DNA of 64,000 nucleotides from Ferribacterium limneticum. Lineage in GTDB: Bacteria; Pseudomonadota; Gammaproteobacteria; Burkholderiales; Rhodocyclaceae. Of the stretch, positions 52,805-62,023 are shown one piece after another. A program made the translations under genes and the position numbers. The notes under the pieces were generated by a model. It did not search any database. It saw only the letters and a list, made by a program, of their open reading frames with translations, and was not told the origin of the DNA. The stretch covers positions 4,152,001 through 4,216,000 of the forward strand of contig NZ_CP075190.1 in assembly GCF_020510585.1 (NCBI RefSeq). Direction: 5' to 3'. The first letter of the stretch is position 1. The number at the start of each line of letters is the position of its first letter.

Positions 52805-54793
52805 ATGCTTAGTACCAAATCCCTCCGTCCGCTGCTTGGCGGACTTCTCCTCGTGACCGCTGCCCTGTTTTCAGGGGCGGGGGGCGCCACGCCGGCAGCT
52901 GGTGACAAACTTGACAATGCCACTTGTCTTTCCTGCCATGACGGCAAGAAAGGCAAGCTGGAAGTCGATGGCGCAGACGGCGAGAAACGCGCGTTGCTGG
53001 CGGTTCGCCACGATGCTTTCGGCAAGAGCGTGCATGCAAAAATGGAATGTATCGGCTGCCACATCGACATCAAGGACAACAGGGCGCCGCACGGAAAAAG
53101 CGGGGCGGCGGCAAAAGTTGACTGCGTCCAGTGTCACACCGAGCTCTGGGCAAATACCCAGAAAGCTGGCAAGGCTGCCGAAAAGCCGCGCCTGGGTCTG
53201 ATCGTAGAAAATATTGAAGCCCACAAGAAATCCTTTCATGGCCGAGCCAACGAGGATGACCCGTCGCGAATCAACGCTGCCTGCGACCAGTGCCACGATA
53301 CGCATAGCTTCAGTATCCCCGCGAAGGACAGCCCGGACTATGCCGAATGGCGACTGACCACCCCCAAGGTCTGCGGCAATAGCTGCCACGAGGAGCAACT
53401 CGAAGAATATGCAGCCTCGGCACATGGGGCAGCGGTACTGGACAAGGGGGACGCCAAGGCTGCTGTCTGCGTCGATTGCCATACCAGCCACGCCATCGGG
53501 GCCACTGCAGCATCTCCAGTCAGGCTGGCAATTACCGAGCGTTGCGGCACCTGCCACGAAGCAAACCTGAAGAGCTACCGGGCGACCTATCACGGCCAGG
53601 TTGGTGCGCTGGGGCATGCCTACACGGCGAAGTGTTTTGACTGTCATGGCAGCCACGGCATTCTCAAGGCTGACAACGAGGAATCGTCCATTCACCCGAA
53701 CAATCTGCTGGAGACCTGCCAGAAGTGCCATACCGACAAGAAGCCGGGCATGCGCACGGCGACCGCGGGCTTCGTATCATTTGGCCCGCATGCCCACGGC
53801 GGCGATTTCAAGAAGTATCCCGAAATGTGGATCGCCACCAAGTTCATGGTTGGCCTGCTGATTTTCGTCTTTGCCTTCTTCTGGGCGCACTCCGGTCTCT
53901 GGTATTACCGTGAGTGGAAGGATCGCAAGGAAGGTAAACGGGCGGTTCACCTCAAGACGGAAGGTCTGAACCTGGACGAACGAAAGCACTTCCAGCGCTT
54001 CCCGTGGGGATGGCGCATTGCCCACCTGGTCTTTGCGCTGGTCACCATGACGCTGGTGCTCACCGGCACCTCAGCGCTCTTTGCCGAGAGCAGTTGGGCC
54101 CCGGTAGTTTCGAACGCGCTCGGCGGTCCGAAGATGCTCGGTCTTATCCACCGCATCGCGGCGGCTTTGTTCATCGGCATCTTCGTCATCCACTTTATCT
54201 ACGTCATGCAAAAGCTGTTGCGCGACAGGAAATTCCGCTGGTTCGGCCCGGATTCGCTGATTCCGAACTGGAAGGATTTCGCCGATTGCATAGGCATGTT
54301 CAAGTGGTTCTTCGGTAAGGGGCCGCGGCCGCAGTTCGACCGCTGGGCTTATTACGAGAAATTCGATTACTGGGCTGTCTTCTGGGGTGTCAATGTGATT
54401 GGCTGGAGCGGACTGATGCTGGCCTTCCCACATGTGACCGCGACTTACCTGCCGGGCTGGGTGTTCAACGTCGGCACTCTGGTCCATGGTGAAGAAGCCT
54501 TCCTGGCGGCCGTCTTCCTCTTTACGGTCCATTTCTTCAACAATCACTTCCGCCCGGACAAGCTGCCTCCCCCGGACATCGTCATGTTCACCGGCACGCA
54601 GTCGATCGAGGAATTCCGTCATGACCACCCGGCCCAGTATCAGCGCCTGGTCGATGCTGGCGAACTGGAGAAACATCTGGTCAATGCGCCTTCTGCCCCG
54701 ATGGCGAGAAGCTCGAAAATTCTCGGTCTGGTTCTGATTGCTGCAGGCCTGACACTGCTGGCGCTGGTTACGATCGGATTCTTCGGCGGTTAA
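52805..54793 (+). CDS. cbcL: CbcL-like fused multihaem cytochrome c / cytochrome b quinone oxidoreductase
   Basis: 662 residues. Signal peptide, then a periplasmic multihaem domain (about 30-340) with eight CxxCH motifs (CLSCH, CIGCH, CVQCH, CDQCH, CVDCH, CGTCH, CFDCH, CQKCH) and one unusual CX3CH (CGNSCH). A formate-dehydrogenase/HydC-type cytochrome b domain with several transmembrane helices follows (about 348-655; IAHLVFALVTM, GLIHRIAAALFIGIFVIHF, HGEEAFLAAVFLFTVHFFNNHF). The architecture is that of Geobacter CbcL, an inner-membrane menaquinone oxidase used in low-potential metal reduction. It would connect the quinone pool to MtrA. Confidence 0.85.
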   Translation: MLSTKSLRPLLGGLLLVTAALFSGAGGATPAAGDKLDNATCLSCHDGKKGKLEVDGADGEKRALLAVRHDAFGKSVHAKMECIGCHIDIKDNRAPHGKSGAAAKVDCVQCHTELWANTQKAGKAAEKPRLGLIVENIEAHKKSFHGRANEDDPSRINAACDQCHDTHSFSIPAKDSPDYAEWRLTTPKVCGNSCHEEQLEEYAASAHGAAVLDKGDAKAAVCVDCHTSHAIGATAASPVRLAITERCGTCHEANLKSYRATYHGQVGALGHAYTAKCFDCHGSHGILKADNEESSIHPNNLLETCQKCHTDKKPGMRTATAGFVSFGPHAHGGDFKKYPEMWIATKFMVGLLIFVFAFFWAHSGLWYYREWKDRKEGKRAVHLKTEGLNLDERKHFQRFPWGWRIAHLVFALVTMTLVLTGTSALFAESSWAPVVSNALGGPKMLGLIHRIAAALFIGIFVIHFIYVMQKLLRDRKFRWFGPDSLIPNWKDFADCIGMFKWFFGKGPRPQFDRWAYYEKFDYWAVFWGVNVIGWSGLMLAFPHVTATYLPGWVFNVGTLVHGEEAFLAAVFLFTVHFFNNHFRPDKLPPPDIVMFTGTQSIEEFRHDHPAQYQRLVDAGELEKHLVNAPSAPMARSSKILGLVLIAAGLTLLALVTIGFFGG

Positions 54794-54815
54794 CCCAGGA
54801 GGCAATTGTTGTTAT

Positions 54816-54842
54816 TGGGAGGGATTCGTCCCTCCCCTTTTT
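54816..54842 (+). terminator. Intrinsic terminator after the cbcL-like gene
   Basis: GGGAGGGA, loop TTCG, TCCCTCCC, then CTTTTTT: a textbook intrinsic terminator. It separates the electron-transfer genes from the ccm operon. Confidence 0.92.
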
Positions 54843-54930
54843 TCGGATTGTATTTATTTGATTCCCGTTAATCTGCCGTTAAACTTGCGCGTTCATAATT
54901 TGTGCCTGATTTCTTTCGGTTTTCCCCCTG

Positions 54931-55539
54931 ATGCTTGAAGCTGACAATCTGGAATGCGTGCGCGGCGAGCGCCGCCTGTTCGCAGGCCTCGGCTTCAAGC
55001 TGGAGGCCGGGGAATTGCTGTACCTGCAGGGCAAAAACGGCGCCGGAAAAACCAGCCTGCTACGCATGCTGATCGGCCTGTTGCCACCGGAAACCGGTGA
55101 AATACGCTGGAAAGGCCAGTCGATCAAGTCCGACGAATTCCGTGCCGACCTCTGCTATCTCGGCCACCTGAACGCCATCAAGGAAGAACTGACGCCGCTG
55201 GAAAACCTGCTCGCTGCTGCCCGCCTGGCCGACGAAGAACTATCCGAAGACGATGCCATCGATGCGCTGGAACAGGTCGGCCTGGCTGGCCGAGAGGACC
55301 TGGCCTGCAAATATCTTTCGCAAGGACAGAAACGACGCGTCGCGCTGGCCCGGCTGGTCAAGGAAAAACGCCCGCTGTGGATTCTTGACGAACCCTTCGT
55401 CGCCCTCGACGTTGCTGCGGTCGACTGGCTGGCGAGCATCATCTCCGGCCACCTGCAACGCGGTGGCCTGGCCGTGATGACAACGCACCAGTTGGTCAGC
55501 ATTCCTGCCGGCACGGTCCGTGAATTGCGGCTTTCCTGA
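54931..55539 (+). CDS. ccmA: Haem exporter ATP-binding protein CcmA
   Basis: 202 residues. Walker A GKNGAGKTSLL, ABC signature LSQGQKRRVALARL, Walker B LWILDEPFVALD. With CcmB it forms the ABC transporter that frees haem-loaded CcmE. First gene of a compact ccmABCDEFGHI operon; the 88-bp upstream region shows no clear promoter. Confidence 0.95.
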   Translation: MLEADNLECVRGERRLFAGLGFKLEAGELLYLQGKNGAGKTSLLRMLIGLLPPETGEIRWKGQSIKSDEFRADLCYLGHLNAIKEELTPLENLLAAARLADEELSEDDAIDALEQVGLAGREDLACKYLSQGQKRRVALARLVKEKRPLWILDEPFVALDVAAVDWLASIISGHLQRGGLAVMTTHQLVSIPAGTVRELRLS

Positions 55540-56207
55540 TGCTGAAAATCATAACAGCCGTGATCGGCCGCGATCTCAAACTGGCCATGCGCCGCCAAGC
55601 CGATATCGTCTCGGCGCTCTTCTTCTTCGTCATCGTGGTCAGCCTGTTCCCGCTCGGTATCGGGCCGGAACCGGATCTGCTGCGCAAGCTGGCCCCCGGC
55701 GTGCTATGGGTCGCCGCCCTGCTCGCCACCATGCTGTCGCTACCTCGCCTGTTCGCCGATGACCATCGTGACGGCACACTCGAACAACTGGCATTGGCCC
55801 CACATCCCCTTGGGCTGGTCGTTACCGGAAAAGTGATCGCTCACTGGCTGGTCTCCGGACTGCCGCTGGCCCTGATCGCCCCGGTCCTCGGTATCCAGTT
55901 CGACCTGTCCACCGATGCCCTGATCGTACTGACTTTCGCCATCCTGATCGGCACTCCGGCGCTGTCCGGCATTGGTGCCATCGGCGCGGCGCTGACCCTG
56001 GGCCTGCGTGGCGGCGGCGTGCTGCTCTCGCTGCTCGTGCTGCCACTATATATTCCAGTGCTAATATTCGGCGCTGGAGCAGTGGATGCGACGGTGGCCG
56101 GACTCGGGGGAGAAGGTCACCTGTCACTGCTCGCTGCACTTACCTTTGCCTCACTTGGCTTTGCCCCCTGGGCATCGGCCGCTGCCTTGAAGATCGCCCT
56201 CGAATGA
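55539..56207 (+). CDS. ccmB: Haem exporter membrane protein CcmB
   Basis: 222 residues with six transmembrane helices. ADDHRDGTLEQLALAPHPL is the conserved cytoplasmic loop of CcmB. The ATG shares one base with the ccmA stop. Confidence 0.95.
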   Translation: MLKIITAVIGRDLKLAMRRQADIVSALFFFVIVVSLFPLGIGPEPDLLRKLAPGVLWVAALLATMLSLPRLFADDHRDGTLEQLALAPHPLGLVVTGKVIAHWLVSGLPLALIAPVLGIQFDLSTDALIVLTFAILIGTPALSGIGAIGAALTLGLRGGGVLLSLLVLPLYIPVLIFGAGAVDATVAGLGGEGHLSLLAALTFASLGFAPWASAAALKIALE

Positions 56208-56962
56208 AAGATCGTTTCAATCTCTACCGCTTCGCATCACCGGCCACTTTTTATCCGTTCGCCGGCGCGCTGATTCCCTATTTCGTCGCTGTTTCGGTCG
56301 TCTTCGGCCTTGCCGGGCTCTGGCTCGGCATGCTCGTCGCACCGACCGACTTCCAGCAGGGTGAGGGTTACCGGATCATTTTTATCCACGTCCCGGCCTC
56401 CTGGATGTCGATGTTCATCTATCTGGTCATGGCTGGCTGGGCAGCCATCGGGCTGGCTTTCAACACCCGGCTGTCCGGCATGATGGCCCAGGCCCTGGCG
56501 CCGACCGGGGCGCTGATGGCCTTCCTCTCGCTACTCACCGGCGCCCTGTGGGGCAAGCCAATGTGGGGCGCGTGGTGGGTCTGGGATGCGCGCCTGACTT
56601 CGGAACTGATCCTGCTCTTCCTCTACATCGGCTACATGGCCCTGACTGCCGCCATCGACGATGCCCGCCGGGCCGACAAGGCCGGTGGCCTGTTGCTGCT
56701 GGTCGGCGTCGTCAACATCCCGATCATCTATTTCTCGGTCAAATGGTGGAACACCCTGCACCAGGGCTCCAGTGTCAATCTCGCCAAGTCGTCGATGGCC
56801 ACCACCATGCTCTGGGGCATGCTGCTCATGGCCATGTGCTTCTGGATGTATTCGATAGCCATCGCACTGATGCGCGTGCGGACCATCATGCTCGAACGCG
56901 AGCGAAATACCGACTGGGTCAAGGCTGAGTTGCTGGGCAATTCGGCGGGAGGCAAAAAATGA
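56204..56962 (+). CDS. ccmC: Haem lyase-complex membrane protein CcmC
   Basis: 252 residues with six transmembrane helices. The tryptophan-rich WWD-type signature WGAWWVWDARLTSELILLF, plus haem-ligand His residues in IIFIHVPASWMS and WWNTLHQGSS, are present. It loads haem onto CcmE. Overlaps ccmB by 4 bp. Confidence 0.96.
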   Translation: MKDRFNLYRFASPATFYPFAGALIPYFVAVSVVFGLAGLWLGMLVAPTDFQQGEGYRIIFIHVPASWMSMFIYLVMAGWAAIGLAFNTRLSGMMAQALAPTGALMAFLSLLTGALWGKPMWGAWWVWDARLTSELILLFLYIGYMALTAAIDDARRADKAGGLLLLVGVVNIPIIYFSVKWWNTLHQGSSVNLAKSSMATTMLWGMLLMAMCFWMYSIAIALMRVRTIMLERERNTDWVKAELLGNSAGGKK

Positions 56963-57147
56963 TCCACTGGAACAGTTTTTCCGACTTTATCGCCATGGGC
57001 GGATATGGTTTTTACGTCTGGGGCTCGTTCGGTGCCACCGTTCTGATCATGGCGATTGAACCGATCGTCGTCTCCCGCAATCGAAAGACCACCATCGCTC
57101 GCCTCAAGCGCCAGTTGCGCGCCGAAACAAGGAACACCGCAGAATGA
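56959..57147 (+). CDS. ccmD: CcmD, small CcmABC-associated membrane protein
   Basis: 62 residues: [21 protein letters not shown] forms the single transmembrane helix with the conserved Tyr, followed by a basic tail ([15 protein letters not shown]). It releases holo-CcmE from CcmABC. Overlaps ccmC and ccmE by 4 bp each. Confidence 0.93.
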   Translation: MIHWNSFSDFIAMGGYGFYVWGSFGATVLIMAIEPIVVSRNRKTTIARLKRQLRAETRNTAE

Positions 57148-57629
57148 AATCCCGTCACAAGAAACTCGCCCTGATCGGCGGCGCGCTGGCCATCATCGGC
57201 ATCATCGCGGCGCTGGTTTTGAATGCCCTGAACAGCAATATCGCGCTCTACATCACGCCGACCGAAGTCGCTGCCGGCAAGGCGCCCAAGGACAAGCTGT
57301 TCCGCATCGGCGGCTTGGTCAAGGAAGGCAGCATCCAGCGTCAGGCTGATGGCGTGACCATCCAGTTCGTCGTCACCGATACCGAAAAAGACATTCCGGT
57401 GCACTACAAGGGCATCCTCCCCGACCTCTTCAAGGAAGGCAAAGGCGCTGTAGCTCAAGGCAAGCTGACTACGGACGGCAACTTCATAGCCACCGAAGTG
57501 CTGGCCAAGCACGATGAAAACTACATGCCGCCGGAAGCCGCCAAGGCCGTCGACGACGCTCAGGCCCGCGCCGCCGGCAAGCATGTTTCCCCGTCTTCCT
57601 CTGGCGACAAGCCGAAAGCGAGCTACTGA
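57144..57629 (+). CDS. ccmE: Periplasmic haem chaperone CcmE
   Basis: 161 residues with an N-terminal anchor helix. [21 protein letters not shown] is the OB-fold signature (written in part), and the haem-binding His is in [11 protein letters not shown]. It carries haem covalently from CcmC to CcmF. Confidence 0.96.
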   Translation: MKSRHKKLALIGGALAIIGIIAALVLNALNSNIALYITPTEVAAGKAPKDKLFRIGGLVKEGSIQRQADGVTIQFVVTDTEKDIPVHYKGILPDLFKEGKGAVAQGKLTTDGNFIATEVLAKHDENYMPPEAAKAVDDAQARAAGKHVSPSSSGDKPKASY

Positions 57630-57631
57630 AC

Positions 57632-59626
57632 ATGATTCCCGAACTCGGCCATTTCGCCCTGATCCTTGCCGCGCTGGTCGCCCTGATCCTCGGCACCCTG
57701 CCGCTGATCGGCGCTCACCAGAACCGCATGGCCTGGGTTGCCGTCGCCCGGCCGGCTGCCTCGGCCATGGCGCTGCTCGTCACCTTCTCCTTCGCCTGCC
57801 TGACGCAGGCCTTCGTGACCAATGACTTCTCCGTGGTCTATGTCGCCCAGCATTCCAATTCGCTGCTGCCGCTGCAATATCGCGTCGCCGCCGTCTGGGG
57901 CGGCCATGAGGGTTCGCTGTTGCTGTGGATGCTGATGCTGACCTGGTGGGCCTTTGGCGTCGCCATGCTATCGAAGCAACTGCCGGAAACGATGGTCGCC
58001 CGCGTCCTCGGCACGCTCGGTCTCGTCGCTTTCGGTTTCATGCTGTTCATCCTGATCACTTCCAGTCCGTTCGAGCGCCTGCTGCCGGCAGCGGCCGAAG
58101 GGCGTGACCTCAACCCGCTCCTGCAGGACTTCGGGCTGGTCATTCACCCGCCGCTGCTCTACATGGGCTACGTCGGTTTCTCGGTCGCTTTCGCCTTCGC
58201 CATCGCAGCGCTGCTTTCCGGCCAGTTAGACGCCGCCTGGGCGCGCTGGTCACGGCCGTGGACGATGGCTGCCTGGTGCTTCCTTACACTCGGTATCGCC
58301 ATGGGTTCGTGGTGGGCTTATTACGAATTGGGCTGGGGCGGCTGGTGGTTCTGGGACCCGGTCGAGAACGCCTCGTTCATGCCCTGGCTGGTTGGCACGG
58401 CGCTCATTCATTCGCTGGCCGTCACCGAAAAGCGCGGCAGCTTCAAGAACTGGACGGTGCTACTGGCCATTTCGGCCTTCTCGCTGTCGCTGCTCGGCAC
58501 CTTCCTCGTTCGTTCCGGCGTGCTGACCTCGGTCCATGCCTTCGCCACCGATCCACGGCGCGGCATTTTCATCCTGATCTTCCTCGTCGCCGTCATCGGC
58601 ACCTCGCTCGCCCTGTTCGCCTGGCGCGCCCCGAAGGTCGGGTTGGGCGGCCGTTTTGCCTTGGTTTCGCGCGAATCGCTGCTGCTCACCAACAACGTGC
58701 TGCTTGTCGTTGCCTGCGCCACCGTGCTGCTCGGCACGCTCTACCCGCTGCTTATTGACGCGCTCGGTGTCGGCAAGATTTCGGTCGGGCCACCGTACTT
58801 CAATGCCGTTTTCGTGCCGGTCATGGCGCCGGTGCTGTTCCTCATGGGCGTCGCTCCCTTCGCCCGCTGGAAGGACGCATCGATCCCGGAAATCACCCGG
58901 ACCGTGCGTTTGGCCATGGTCGCCGCTGCCGTTGTCGCCATCGCGCTGCCGCTGATCTATGGCCACTGGACCGCGCTGACCGCACTCGGCATTCTGCTTG
59001 CCGCCTGGGTTGTCTTTACGACGCTGACCGCTTTTGTCCAACGCGTCCAGCACACCCGCGCCGGCCAGTCTTTCCTGAGTACCGCACTCAAGCAGCCACG
59101 CAGCTTTGTCGGCATGTGCGTCGCCCACTTCGGCATTGCCGTTTTTGTCGTCGGGGTGACCATGGTCAACAGCTTCCAGGATGAAAAAGACATCAAGATG
59201 GCGCCCGGCGATACCGTCGATGTCGCCGGCTACAGCTTCAAGTTCAATGGCGTCAAGGAAGTTCAGGGGCCGAACTACGTCGCAGCGCAGGGCGACTTCG
59301 ATCTCACGGTCGACGGGAAATTTCGCCTGAAAATGAAACCCGAAAAACGCAACTACGCGTCGTCCGGCATGCCGATGACCGAAGCCGCCATCGACGCCGG
59401 TTTCCTGCGCGACGTCTATGTCTCGCTCGGCGAACCGATCGAACGCGACAAGCCGGAAGCCGAATGGGCCGTGCGCGTCTATTACAAACCCTTCGTCGAC
59501 TGGATCTGGGGCGGCTGCGTGCTGATGGCGCTGGGCGGTCTGCTCGCCATGCTCGACCGTCGTTACCGCGCCAAGTCCCGCACTTCGGCCACCGTTACCA
59601 CCCCGGCAGGAAGCCAACACGCATGA
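57632..59626 (+). CDS. ccmF: Haem lyase CcmF
   Basis: 664 residues with many transmembrane helices. WWD domain WGGWWFWDPVENASFMPWL and conserved FVVYVAQHSNSLLPLQYR-like and LLIHPPLLYMGYVGF-like blocks (here SVVYVAQHSNS and VIHPPLLYMGYVG) with haem-ligand histidines. It ligates haem to apocytochromes. Positions 59306-59340 weakly resemble the dispersed repeat (TVDGKFRLKMK in frame) but could be chance. Confidence 0.96.
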   Translation: MIPELGHFALILAALVALILGTLPLIGAHQNRMAWVAVARPAASAMALLVTFSFACLTQAFVTNDFSVVYVAQHSNSLLPLQYRVAAVWGGHEGSLLLWMLMLTWWAFGVAMLSKQLPETMVARVLGTLGLVAFGFMLFILITSSPFERLLPAAAEGRDLNPLLQDFGLVIHPPLLYMGYVGFSVAFAFAIAALLSGQLDAAWARWSRPWTMAAWCFLTLGIAMGSWWAYYELGWGGWWFWDPVENASFMPWLVGTALIHSLAVTEKRGSFKNWTVLLAISAFSLSLLGTFLVRSGVLTSVHAFATDPRRGIFILIFLVAVIGTSLALFAWRAPKVGLGGRFALVSRESLLLTNNVLLVVACATVLLGTLYPLLIDALGVGKISVGPPYFNAVFVPVMAPVLFLMGVAPFARWKDASIPEITRTVRLAMVAAAVVAIALPLIYGHWTALTALGILLAAWVVFTTLTAFVQRVQHTRAGQSFLSTALKQPRSFVGMCVAHFGIAVFVVGVTMVNSFQDEKDIKMAPGDTVDVAGYSFKFNGVKEVQGPNYVAAQGDFDLTVDGKFRLKMKPEKRNYASSGMPMTEAAIDAGFLRDVYVSLGEPIERDKPEAEWAVRVYYKPFVDWIWGGCVLMALGGLLAMLDRRYRAKSRTSATVTTPAGSQHA

Positions 59627-60207
59627 ATCGTTATTTCTGGATCCTCGGCGCCTTTGCGGCGCTGGTCGCATTGCTCGCCGTCGGCCTCGGACTGAATCCG
59701 CGCGATGTTCCGTCACCACTGGTCGGCAAGCCGGCCCCGGCCTTCAACCTCAACGTCCTGGCCACGCCGGAAAAAATGCTCGGGCCCAAGGACATGCAGG
59801 GCAAAGCCTGGCTGCTCAACGTCTGGTCCTCGTGGTGTGTCTCCTGCCGCGCTGAGCACCCGGTGCTCGTCGAGTTTTCGAAGAACGCCAACGTGCCACT
59901 GGTCGGGCTAAATTACAAGGAAGTGCGCGGCGACGGCAATTTAGACATCAGCAAGATGCCGGCCGATGAAGAAAAGAAACTGGCCTTCCAGCGCGCCAAC
60001 CAGTGGCTGGCCCAGCACGGCAACCCGTACACACTGACCGTCATGGACATCGACGGCCGCGTCGGTATCGATTACGGCGTCTATGGCGTGCCGGAAACCT
60101 ACGTCATCGACAAGGCCGGGATCATCCGCATGAAGCACACCGGGCCGATCTCGCCGGACGATCTGAGCAAGAAGATCATGCCGTTGCTCGCCGAGTTGAA
60201 CAAATGA
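59623..60207 (+). CDS. ccmG: Periplasmic thioredoxin CcmG/DsbE
   Basis: 194 residues. N-terminal anchor (about 5-22), thioredoxin fold with SSWCVSCRAEHP active site and cis-Pro region YGVYGVPETYVID. It reduces the CxxCH cysteines of apocytochromes. The ATG overlaps the ccmF stop (ATGA). Confidence 0.95.
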   Translation: MNRYFWILGAFAALVALLAVGLGLNPRDVPSPLVGKPAPAFNLNVLATPEKMLGPKDMQGKAWLLNVWSSWCVSCRAEHPVLVEFSKNANVPLVGLNYKEVRGDGNLDISKMPADEEKKLAFQRANQWLAQHGNPYTLTVMDIDGRVGIDYGVYGVPETYVIDKAGIIRMKHTGPISPDDLSKKIMPLLAELNK

Positions 60208-60692
60208 AGCGCCGCCTGCTGATTGCGCTTTTCATTTTTGGCTCTTTTTTCGGGTCGACCGTAGCATTCGCCGATGCGGCGACTGAAGCGGCCACGGCCG
60301 CCGATCCGGTGGCTGAAAAGCGCCTGCAGAAGCTTTCCGAGGAACTGCGCTGCCTGGTTTGCCAGAACCAGACCATCGCCGACTCCAATGCCGAACTGGC
60401 CCAGGATCTGCGCCGCGAAGTCCGGACCATGATCAAGGATGGCAAGACCGACAAGGAAATCGTCGATTTCATGGTCGTCCGCTATGGCGATTTCGTCCTC
60501 TACCGGCCGCCTGTCAAGGGAATCACGCTGCTCCTCTGGGGCGGACCTGTCGCCCTCATGCTGCTCGGTCTGTTCATCCTGCAGCGCTATCTGCGCCGTC
60601 GCGCCACCCGCATCAATGCCGAAGACCAGCCGCTGTCGGCTGACGAAACCAGCCGCGCCGACGCGATGCTCAAGGAAATCGACCAGAAATGA
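60204..60692 (+). CDS. ccmH: Apocytochrome thiol-handling protein CcmH
   Basis: 162 residues. Signal peptide (about 1-23, AFA-DA), LRCLVCQNQTIADSNAELAQDLR with the CxxC active site, and a C-terminal transmembrane helix (about 108-130). The hydrophobic core of the signal peptide (LFIFGSFFGSTVA) is encoded by a dispersed-repeat copy. Overlaps ccmG and ccmI by 4 bp. Confidence 0.95.
   Translation: MKRRLLIALFIFGSFFGSTVAFADAATEAATAADPVAEKRLQKLSEELRCLVCQNQTIADSNAELAQDLRREVRTMIKDGKTDKEIVDFMVVRYGDFVLYRPPVKGITLLLWGGPVALMLLGLFILQRYLRRRATRINAEDQPLSADETSRADAMLKEIDQK
60229..60262 (-). repeat. Dispersed repeat, copy 12 (ccmH signal peptide)
   Basis: Minus strand: ACGGTCGACCCG, AAAAAA, GAGCC, AAAAATGAAAA. 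Two core changes (GTCGAC, CCCG) but both AT tracts and the spacing are kept. Confidence 0.75.
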
Positions 60693-61531
60693 ACCAGTTC
60701 GCCCTATTTGCCGTTCTCTTGATCGTAGTCGTTTCCGCCTTCATCCTGCCGCCGCTGTGGCTCGGCCTGCGCTCGACGAGCAAGGCCGACCGCAAGGAAG
60801 CCAACCTCGCCATCTTCCGTGACCAATTGGCCGAACTGGCTCGCGAAAAAGCTGAAGGATCGCTCGCCGAGGCCGATTTCGACCAGGCCAGACATGAGCT
60901 GCAACGCCGCCTGCTCGAAGAGGTCGAGCCAGCCACCGCCGGTGGCGCCGCCCCGGCGGCCACACATGGCCCGAGCCGCAAGATGGCTATCGTCATCCTG
61001 GTCCTGCTGCCCATCCTCGGCCTGCTCGGCTACGGCATCCTCGGCAACCCGAAGGCGCTCGATCCGGTGCAAACCGCCGCGCCGCAGCAAATGACGCCGG
61101 AAAAGATCAATGAAATGGTCACCAGCCTGGCCGAGAAGCTCAAAGCCAACCCGGACAACATTCAGGGCTGGCTCATGCTCGCCCGCTCGTACAAATCGAT
61201 GGGGCGTTACGACGAAGCCGTCGAGGCCTACGCCAAGGCCGAGAAAGCCATCAACGACGATCCCGACCAGCTCGCCAGCTACGCCGAAACCATCGCCATG
61301 GCCAACGGCAAAGGCATCACCGGCAAGGCCGTCCAGCTCGTCGAACGGGCCCTCAAAATCGACCCGAATCACGGCCACAGCCTCTTCCTGGCCGGTGCTG
61401 CCGCCATGGAGGCGGGCGACAACAAGAAGGGCATTGCCTATTGGGAAGCCCTGCTGCCGCAGGTCGAGCCGGGCTCCGACATTGACCGGATGCTGCGTAG
61501 CGGCCTCGACAAAATGAAGGCCGGCAAGTAG
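60689..61531 (+). CDS. ccmI: Cytochrome c biogenesis TPR protein CcmI
   Basis: 280 residues: an N-terminal helix (about 4-22), a basic cytoplasmic segment, a second helix (about 98-115), then TPR repeats (WLMLARSYKSMGRYDEAVEAYAKAEKA, in part). It recruits apocytochromes to the CcmFH complex. Last ccm gene; napF follows after 9 bp. Confidence 0.93.
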   Translation: MNQFALFAVLLIVVVSAFILPPLWLGLRSTSKADRKEANLAIFRDQLAELAREKAEGSLAEADFDQARHELQRRLLEEVEPATAGGAAPAATHGPSRKMAIVILVLLPILGLLGYGILGNPKALDPVQTAAPQQMTPEKINEMVTSLAEKLKANPDNIQGWLMLARSYKSMGRYDEAVEAYAKAEKAINDDPDQLASYAETIAMANGKGITGKAVQLVERALKIDPNHGHSLFLAGAAAMEAGDNKKGIAYWEALLPQVEPGSDIDRMLRSGLDKMKAGK

Positions 61532-61540
61532 CCGAAAATC

Positions 61541-62020
61541 ATGGTCGACCTGTCCCGGCGCGGCTTCTTCCGCGGTCGACCGCGCCCGAGGGCTGAAATT
61601 CGCCCGCCCTGGGCGCTCCCGGAAGCGGAATTCATCGACCGCTGCACGCGCTGCAATGACTGCCTCAAAGCCTGCCCGACACAGATTCTGGTCGTCGGTG
61701 ACGGCGGTTATCCAACCGTTGATTTCAGCCTTGGCGAATGCACCTTCTGCGGCGACTGCGCGACCCGTTGCCAGCCCAAGGCCTTGTTGCGTCGGAATAC
61801 CGAGCAAGCCGCCTGGCCCTACAAGGCGGCCATCGGCGAAGACTGTTTGCCCCGTCAGGGTGTCGAATGCCGCGTCTGCGGCGACTTCTGCGATGCCCGC
61901 GCCATCCATTTTGCGCCGCGCCTGGGTGGCAGCCCGCTGCCTGAGATCGAACCCGACAAATGCACCGGCTGCGGCGCCTGCGTCGCGCCTTGCCCGGTCA
62001 CTGCAATCAGCGTTCGCTAG
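61541..62020 (+). CDS. napF: NapF-type ferredoxin
   Basis: 159 residues. MVDLSRRGFFRGRP start as in NapF, then cysteine clusters CTRCNDCLKAC, CTFCGDCATRC, CRVCGDFC (atypical) and CTGCGACVAPC. NapF helps assemble periplasmic nitrate reductase NapA in the cytoplasm. No other nap gene lies in the window; here it trails the ccm operon. Confidence 0.92.
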   Translation: MVDLSRRGFFRGRPRPRAEIRPPWALPEAEFIDRCTRCNDCLKACPTQILVVGDGGYPTVDFSLGECTFCGDCATRCQPKALLRRNTEQAAWPYKAAIGEDCLPRQGVECRVCGDFCDARAIHFAPRLGGSPLPEIEPDKCTGCGACVAPCPVTAISVR

Positions 62021-62023
62021 CGG

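Noticed and set aside
59306..59340. Repeat-like sequence in ccmF (TVDGKFRLKMK)
   Set aside because: About 25 of 35 positions fit, with changes in the core and the A6 tract. It may be a decayed copy or chance, so it is not listed as a feature.
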